Origin: Akkermansiaceae bacterium
GTDB taxonomy: Bacteria; Verrucomicrobiota; Verrucomicrobiia; Verrucomicrobiales; Akkermansiaceae
Direction: 5' to 3'
Length of the DNA stretch: 11,634 bases
NCBI GenBank assembly: GCA_011524615.1
Contig: WTJZ01000116.1
Location: forward strand, 1 to 11,634
Shown: positions 7,398-11,634 of the stretch, piece after piece
How positions within the stretch are numbered: the stretch's first letter is position 1
Layout: each line of letters starts with the position of its first letter
Program-made: the position numbers and the translations under genes
The notes under the pieces: model-generated
The model's database searches: none
Told to the model about the DNA's origin: nothing
The model's input: the letters and a program-made list of their open reading frames with translations, nothing else

Positions 7398-8738
7398 ATG
7401 AAACACTACCTACTACTACTCCTAACGGTCCTGGGCTACAGTGCTGATCAACCTAACTTCATCATTATCTTCACTGATGACCAAGGGTATGAAGATCTAG
7501 GCTGCTATGGCTCTCCGAAAATTAAGACCCCTCGGATTGACCAAATGGCCGCCGAGGGCATGAAGTTCACGGACTTCTATGCGCAGACTGTCTGTGGCCC
7601 CTCTCGAGCGGCCATCATGACGGGATGCTACCCATTCCGCATTAAACGAGACGACTCGTATGTCTCGCCTCACCCACGTGTAAGCCTCTCTGAAGTCATG
7701 CTACCAGAGATCTTACAGCCACTCGGTTATAAGACAGGCATGATCGGAAAATGGGACCTCGCAGGACACTCTCAGAAGGGATTCACTCCCGAGCTTTCTC
7801 CAATGTTTCAAGGCTTTGACTACACCTATTGGACTCCCTCTAGTAATGATAGTTCTGTCGATCTCTATGAAGGAAGTGTACTGCTAGAAGAGAAGACTGA
7901 TATGTCCACTCTGACCGAACGGTACACAGATAAGGCGCTCCACTTTATGACCACTCACCGGGAGAGCCCCTTCTTCCTCTACCTCGCGCATACGATGCCT
8001 CATGTTCGTCTCGCCGTTTCTGAGAAGTTTAAGGGGAAATCGGCAGGAGGTATCTATGGTGATGTCATTGAGGAGATCGACTTCCATACAGGTCGTATCC
8101 TCGATAAGCTCAAGGAACTCGATATCGATAAAAACACTTACGTTGTCTTCACCAGTGACAACGGCCACTGGTGGATCTGTGGACCAAAGGGTGGCAATGG
8201 AGGCCCTCTACGCGGAGCTAAGACCGGCACCTACGACGGTGGACTACGCGTCCCATGCATCGTCCGTGCTCCGGGTCGTATCCCCGCCGGAACTGCCTGT
8301 AACCTGGTCACCTCTACCATCGACCTCCTCCCAACGTTTACCTCGCTCGCAGGAGGGACTCTACCTGCTAACCGCGTGATCGATGGACATGACCTTTCTC
8401 ACGTTCTTGATGGATCGCAGACAACTCTCGATCGTACCTTCTTCTACTATCAGCATAAGGCTCTCCGTGCCGTCCGTAAGGGCGACTGGAAGCTCTTCTT
8501 GCCTCACTCTAAGAAGGATAGAACGAGAGAAGGAGATACTTGGCGTAAGCACTTAGCAGAAGCTGACCGTGCCTATATAGAGGAGTTAACCCTCTATAAC
8601 CTCAAGCAGGACATCGGTGAGACGACCAATGTAGCCAAGGAGAATCCAGAAGTCGTTGCAGACCTCTTAACAGATCTTGCCTTCGCTAAGAAAGATATTG
8701 GCTATCAAGACCACATTGGCGAAAACGCCCGCAGATAA
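7398..8738 (+). CDS. Secreted type I sulfatase 3, variant GKWD active-site motif
   Basis: The shortest of the three S1 sulfatases. A signal peptide (residues 1-15, ...LGYS) precedes DQPNFIIIFTDDQGYEDL. Visible catalytic positions are D27/D28, signature C66-G-P-S-R-A-A-I-M-T-G (predicted formylglycine), K118, H202 in MPHV, D254/N255 in TSDNGH, and K275 in LRGAKTGTYDGG. As in sulfatase 2, the GKWH histidine is replaced, here by D120 in GKWDLAGH. The first 61 residues, including the signal peptide, match sulfatase 1 at about 39 positions by eye. The central part (GGIYGD..EEIDFHTGRILDKLKELDIDKNT) and the CGPSR signature are closer to sulfatase 2. The late LYNLKQDIGETTN is again like sulfatase 1. 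The substrate is unknown but likely related to that of its neighbours. It ends 18 bases before a strong hairpin terminator. Confidence 0.93.
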   Translation: MKHYLLLLLTVLGYSADQPNFIIIFTDDQGYEDLGCYGSPKIKTPRIDQMAAEGMKFTDFYAQTVCGPSRAAIMTGCYPFRIKRDDSYVSPHPRVSLSEVMLPEILQPLGYKTGMIGKWDLAGHSQKGFTPELSPMFQGFDYTYWTPSSNDSSVDLYEGSVLLEEKTDMSTLTERYTDKALHFMTTHRESPFFLYLAHTMPHVRLAVSEKFKGKSAGGIYGDVIEEIDFHTGRILDKLKELDIDKNTYVVFTSDNGHWWICGPKGGNGGPLRGAKTGTYDGGLRVPCIVRAPGRIPAGTACNLVTSTIDLLPTFTSLAGGTLPANRVIDGHDLSHVLDGSQTTLDRTFFYYQHKALRAVRKGDWKLFLPHSKKDRTREGDTWRKHLAEADRAYIEELTLYNLKQDIGETTNVAKENPEVVADLLTDLAFAKKDIGYQDHIGENARR

Positions 8739-8756
8739 GCCTCCGTAGTAAGCCAA

Positions 8757-8783
8757 AAACGTCCTCAAAAGATGAGGACGTTT
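8757..8783. terminator. Bidirectional intrinsic terminator between convergent genes
   Basis: AAACGTCCTC (8757-8766) and GAGGACGTTT (8774-8783) form a perfect 10-bp stem with a 7-base loop. An A-run precedes it (AAAAA at 8755-8759) and TTT ends the right arm. It lies between the stop of sulfatase 3 (8738) and the stop of the convergent minus-strand gene (8791). This arrangement suits termination from both directions. Confidence 0.8.
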
Positions 8784-8790
8784 ACAAGGT

Positions 8791-10011
8791 TTATGAGAAC
8801 TGGTTGTATTGCTCGACATCGAGTTCGACCACCTTCCATGGGAGGCCGTGAGCATTGAGCTCTTCCATGAATGGGTCTGGATCAAATTGTTCCATATTCC
8901 AGACTCCATTACCGTCCCACTTCCCTTCTAACATCATCTTGGCACCGATCATGGCAGGAACTCCTGTAGTATAAGAGACTGCCTGTGAGCCGACTTCCTC
9001 GAAGCACTCTTCATGGTTGCAGATGTTATAGGTATAGACTCGCTTCTCTTTGCCATCCTTGATGCCCTTAGCAATCACCCCGATACAGGTACGGCCCTGC
9101 GTCGTTTGGCCCAGATCGCCAGGATCCGGAAGCACTGCTTTCAGGAACTGGAGCGGGATAATCTCCTGCCCATTGTACTCGATCGGCTCGATTCCGGTCA
9201 TCCCTACATTCTGGAGTACTTCTAGATGCTTCAGGTATGCATCACCAAAGGACATCCAAAAGCGCGCACGCTTAATCGTTGGGATATGCTTCACGAGAGA
9301 CTCCATCTCCTCATGATACATCTGATAGATATTATAGGTACCGACCTCTTCTGGGCAGTCGAAGCTCAGCTTATGGCTCAATGGTGGGGTCTCTTGGAAC
9401 GCCCCATCTTCCCAGTGCCTACACGGTGCGGTCACCTCTCTGATATTAATCTCTGGGTTGAAGTTCGTCGCAAAGTGTTGACCATGATCGCCACCGTTCA
9501 CATCCACGATATCGATCTCAGTAATCTCATCGAAGTGATGCTTCAGCATCCATGCGGTGAACACATTTGTCACCCCTGGGTCAAACCCTGAGCCAAGGAG
9601 CGCGGTCAGCCCCGCTTGCTCGAAGCGCTCTTGATAGGCCCACTGCCAATGATACTCGAACTTAGCCTCATCTTTAGGCTCATAGTTCGCGGTATCGAGG
9701 TAATCCACGCCACACTCTAGACAGGCATCCATCAAGACGAGGTCCTGATAAGGCAGAGCAACGTTCAGTAAGAGATCAGGCTTAAGTTCCTTCAGGAGTG
9801 CCACTGTATTAGCAACTACATCAGCATCCAATGCTGAAGTCGTAATCGTCACTCCTGTTCGTTCCAATACTGACTTAGCGATCTCTTCACACTTAGATAC
9901 CGTTCTCGAAGCCAGGTGTATCTTACCAAAGACTTCAGGCACCATCGCACACTTGTGCGCCACTACCGATCCGACGCCTCCAGCGCCTACGATTAAGACT
10001 GATTTGCTCAT
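8791..10011 (-). CDS. Carboxynorspermidine/carboxyspermidine dehydrogenase-like protein (saccharopine dehydrogenase family)
   Basis: A cytosolic NAD(P)-dependent enzyme that, in characterised relatives, reductively condenses L-aspartate semialdehyde with diaminopropane or putrescine to give carboxynorspermidine or carboxyspermidine in the alternative polyamine pathway. The N-terminal Rossmann motif is VLIVGAGGVGSVVAHK (residues 5-20), followed by ASRT. Family-typical later stretches are LLGSGFDPGVTNVF, DVNGGDHGQ and the C-terminal TTGVPAMIGAKMM...EQFDPDPFMEELN..GLPW. The chosen ATG at 10011 gives 406 residues, normal for the family. A GGAG lies 10 bases upstream and MSKSVLIVG matches the expected N-terminus. 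An in-frame ATG at 10047 would add 12 unlikely residues. The decarboxylase partner is not in the window. It is the last minus-strand gene before the shared terminator. Saccharopine dehydrogenase proper is less likely. Confidence 0.9.
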   Translation of the reverse strand: MSKSVLIVGAGGVGSVVAHKCAMVPEVFGKIHLASRTVSKCEEIAKSVLERTGVTITTSALDADVVANTVALLKELKPDLLLNVALPYQDLVLMDACLECGVDYLDTANYEPKDEAKFEYHWQWAYQERFEQAGLTALLGSGFDPGVTNVFTAWMLKHHFDEITEIDIVDVNGGDHGQHFATNFNPEINIREVTAPCRHWEDGAFQETPPLSHKLSFDCPEEVGTYNIYQMYHEEMESLVKHIPTIKRARFWMSFGDAYLKHLEVLQNVGMTGIEPIEYNGQEIIPLQFLKAVLPDPGDLGQTTQGRTCIGVIAKGIKDGKEKRVYTYNICNHEECFEEVGSQAVSYTTGVPAMIGAKMMLEGKWDGNGVWNMEQFDPDPFMEELNAHGLPWKVVELDVEQYNQFS

Positions 10012-10021
10012 AGATTTTATG

Positions 10022-10025
10022 CTCC
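10022..10025 (-). promoter_or_regulatory. Shine-Dalgarno GGAG that sets the start of the dehydrogenase gene
   Basis: On the minus strand GGAG lies 10 bases before the ATG at 10011 and inside the extended frame that begins at 10047. It therefore favours the internal start. Its first G overlaps the end of a perfect 12-base palindrome. Confidence 0.55.
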
Positions 10026-10036
10026 GCATATATGCG
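10025..10036. promoter_or_regulatory. Perfect 12-base palindrome upstream of the polyamine gene
   Basis: CGCATATATGCG is a perfect inverted repeat abutting the Shine-Dalgarno of the downstream minus-strand gene. It could be an operator for a dimeric repressor or a small mRNA hairpin (4-bp stem, TATA loop) near the ribosome site. No regulator can be named from the sequence. Confidence 0.3.
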
Positions 10037-10051
10037 AACATCCACATTACG

Positions 10052-10083
10052 AAAGCAATACAGAAATGCTCCCGTACTGCTTT
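10052..10083 (-). terminator. Possible intrinsic terminator after the ROK kinase gene
   Basis: In the minus-strand transcript AAAGCAGTAC pairs with GTATTGCTTT over 10 bp with one G-U wobble and a 12-base loop. It starts 33 bases after the ROK stop codon. The U-run on the minus strand is only three bases, whereas the plus strand has TTTTT. Termination strength in the relevant direction is therefore uncertain. Confidence 0.4.
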
Positions 10084-10116
10084 TTCCAGTCTCCTGTAGG
10101 ATGAAACGTGTCCCCC

Positions 10117-11058
10117 TTATTCCGCCAGCTCTAGTGCCAGAGCAGCACAGCCGATCATCCCAGCCTCGTTACCAAACTGAGCAGGTAAGATCTGGAGGTT
10201 CTCGATCAATGGCTTCACTAACGAGCCTTCTAACTTACTACGTAGCGGCTTGAAGATCAGATCACCAGCCTTCGCTACCCCACCCCCGATGACAATCGCC
10301 TCAGGATTTAATAGGTAGCAACAATTCATGAGGGTACAAGCTAGCTTCTCCGCAACCCAATCCCAGACCTCCAGCGCCGTCTCATCATTGTATGCAGCTA
10401 ACTGATGAAGATCCTTCGGGGTCAGCTCGTCCGCCGACTTTGTCACTCCCTTATGCTTATAGAAACGGATCGCCTCCTGGATAATCTCACGATTACCGAT
10501 ATAGTCCTCTAGTGCTCCCGGATTACCATACGCACCGACGCGACCGCGGTAGTCGACGGAAGTTTGACCTAACTCACCCGCTCCGAAGTTCGCCCCTCTT
10601 ACCATCTGATTATTACAGATCACACCACCACCGACGCCTGTTCCTAGAGTCAGAGCGATCAGATGCTCATAGCCTCGCCCCGCACCGAGCTTCCATTCGG
10701 CATACGCCATCGCATTAGCATCATTCTCTACCACTACAGGTAATCCCGTCTTAGAGCTCAAGATCTCCTTCAGCGGAACCTCTTGCCACCCTCTGACATT
10801 AGTCAGGTTTGAGATCACTCCATCCTTAAAGTTGACAAAACCAGGTACCCCCACCCCTATGGCGGCCAATTCTGGGTACTCGCCACGGACTTGCTCGATT
10901 ACAGCTACAATCTCTGCGATCAAGTCATCTCGTTCACTATAATCTTGAGTCGGGATGGGCTGAAAGGTGGCAACGACTTCTTGGCCGACAACAACGCCGA
11001 ACTTTACGGACGTTCCGCCAAAATCAATTCCTAATGCTGGTTTCATACTCACGATCAT
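10117..11058 (-). CDS. ROK-family sugar kinase (glucokinase-like), zinc-site residues missing
   Basis: A cytosolic ROK-family (Repressor/ORF/Kinase) protein with no N-terminal DNA-binding domain, so an ATP-dependent hexose or N-acetylhexosamine kinase rather than a repressor. The phosphate-binding loop is GIDFGGTSVKFG (residues 10-21). The sugar/catalytic segment is VENDANAMAYAEW with catalytic D113. The second phosphate loop is LTLGTGVGGG (136-145), and a late VIGGGVAKAG loop is present. The sugar-contacting E162 and E184 are kept. The family zinc site is gone: the EXGH histidine is Q165, and the CXCGXXGCXE cysteines are G175, Y177 and A182. The 313-residue length is normal. The start at 11058 is kept, but an ATG at 11046 giving MKPALGIDFGG is equally plausible; neither has a strong Shine-Dalgarno. 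Glucokinase is the most likely activity, but sugar specificity cannot be assigned. Confidence 0.9.
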   Translation of the reverse strand: MIVSMKPALGIDFGGTSVKFGVVVGQEVVATFQPIPTQDYSERDDLIAEIVAVIEQVRGEYPELAAIGVGVPGFVNFKDGVISNLTNVRGWQEVPLKEILSSKTGLPVVVENDANAMAYAEWKLGAGRGYEHLIALTLGTGVGGGVICNNQMVRGANFGAGELGQTSVDYRGRVGAYGNPGALEDYIGNREIIQEAIRFYKHKGVTKSADELTPKDLHQLAAYNDETALEVWDWVAEKLACTLMNCCYLLNPEAIVIGGGVAKAGDLIFKPLRSKLEGSLVKPLIENLQILPAQFGNEAGMIGCAALALELAE

Positions 11059-11155
11059 TAATCAAGCACTCTTCATCTAGCAATACTCGATTTAACAACA
11101 TCTAGAATTTGAGGGAAATCGCGTAGTTCATTCGACAACCCGACTCATTCCCCCT

Positions 11156-11584
11156 CTAGAACATCATGCCCTCACCATTCTCCTCTAGGTAGCGGTGTAG
11201 GATCTCCATCGCAGCCGCTTGGTCGATGATCCCTTTTTGCTTCTTCGCATTGAGCCCTACGTCGTGCAGCTTAGAAGCCGCATCGACCGTAGTAAAGCTC
11301 TCATCAATAAAGCGCTGCGGGATCTCAGGGAACTCCTTTGATAACTCTTCCGCAAAGGCACGCGCCTTTTTGGCCGAGTCGCCTTCACTACCATCTTTCA
11401 GCAGCGGCAGACCTACGACGATCTCCTGAATCTGCTTTTGCCTGATATACGTGGACACCTCTTGGAACCCTGTCTTCTTGGGAACCGTCGCTAGCGGGTG
11501 AACCGCGATTCCAACAGGGTCAGTACACGCAAGACCGATTCGAGAGTCGCCATGATCAATGGCTAAGATAGGATGAGAAAGCAT
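11156..11584 (-). CDS. ruvX: Putative pre-16S rRNA nuclease / Holliday junction resolvase-like YqgF (RuvX)
   Basis: A small RNase H-fold protein of 142 residues, the usual length for the family. It is implicated in 16S rRNA 5'-end maturation and proposed earlier as a Holliday junction resolvase. Motifs in order: AIDHGDSRIGLACTD with catalytic D10, EIVVGLPLLKDGSEG (residues 54-68), FIDESFTTVDA with acidic residues D94/E95, and IIDQAAAMEIL with D121. The third motif differs from the common DER-[LF]-T-T form by Ser in place of Arg at residue 96. The ATG lies 17 bases after the stop of a preceding minus-strand gene, so operon membership is likely. The ROK gene follows after 97 bases. Confidence 0.92.
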   Translation of the reverse strand: MLSHPILAIDHGDSRIGLACTDPVGIAVHPLATVPKKTGFQEVSTYIRQKQIQEIVVGLPLLKDGSEGDSAKKARAFAEELSKEFPEIPQRFIDESFTTVDAASKLHDVGLNAKKQKGIIDQAAAMEILHRYLEENGEGMMF

Positions 11585-11601
11585 AGAGATCTGATAAACT
11601 C

Positions 11602-11634
11602 TTATTGCAGCTCCTTAGGCAACTTCTTAACGAG
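11602..11634 (-). CDS. C-terminal end of an unidentified gene, cut by the window edge
   Basis: On the minus strand a reading frame enters from the right edge with codons for LVKKLPKELQ and ends in TAA at 11604-11602, 17 bases before the ruvX start. The position and short spacing suggest the tail of an upstream operon partner. Ten codons are too few to identify it, and the frame could be accidental. Confidence 0.35.
   Translation of the reverse strand, partial: LVKKLPKELQ

Overview
The window looks like a piece of a Verrucomicrobiota-type (PVC superphylum) chromosome, probably from a marine or sulfated-glycan-feeding heterotroph. The case rests on gene content: a large Pirellula/Verrucomicrobium-type propeller-HEAT-cytochrome c protein, a secreted DUF1080 protein, three clustered secreted sulfatases, and a carboxynorspermidine-dehydrogenase-like enzyme. 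Base composition is moderate and the plus-strand genes lack clear Shine-Dalgarno sequences. The phylum is inferred from family distribution, not from a marker gene.

Plus strand, 20-8738: a catabolic block of five exported proteins. In order they are a DUF1080 / 3-keto-disaccharide hydrolase-like protein; a 1034-residue periplasmic dehydrogenase-like protein with a C-terminal heme-binding CxxCH domain; and three type I sulfatases (475, 492 and 446 residues), each with an N-terminal export signal and a Cys-type formylglycine signature. Gaps are 109, 181, 137 and 48 bases. The 181-base gap holds a large imperfect inverted repeat and the 137-base gap holds two stem-loop regions. Sulfatases 2 and 3 are probably co-transcribed. 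The simplest reading is extracytoplasmic desulfation of a sulfated glycan, combined with sugar oxidation (electrons passed to heme c) and cleavage of a keto-glycoside. No glycoside hydrolase, transporter, regulator or sulfatase-maturing enzyme is present in the window.

Minus strand, 11634-8791: housekeeping genes converging on the block. In transcription order they are the last codons of an unidentified gene, ruvX/yqgF, a ROK-family sugar kinase, and a carboxynorspermidine dehydrogenase-like polyamine enzyme. A perfect 10-bp hairpin at 8757-8783, between the converging ends, is a good candidate bidirectional terminator.

The most interesting points are: (1) sulfatases 2 and 3 carry Asp where the active-site His of the GKWH motif is expected; (2) the ROK kinase has lost all four zinc ligands of the family while keeping the surrounding framework; (3) there are structured intergenic elements around sulfatase 1; and (4) sulfatase 3 looks mosaic between sulfatases 1 and 2. 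No tRNA, rRNA, CRISPR array or insertion sequence was seen, and no gene-free stretch exceeds 181 bases.
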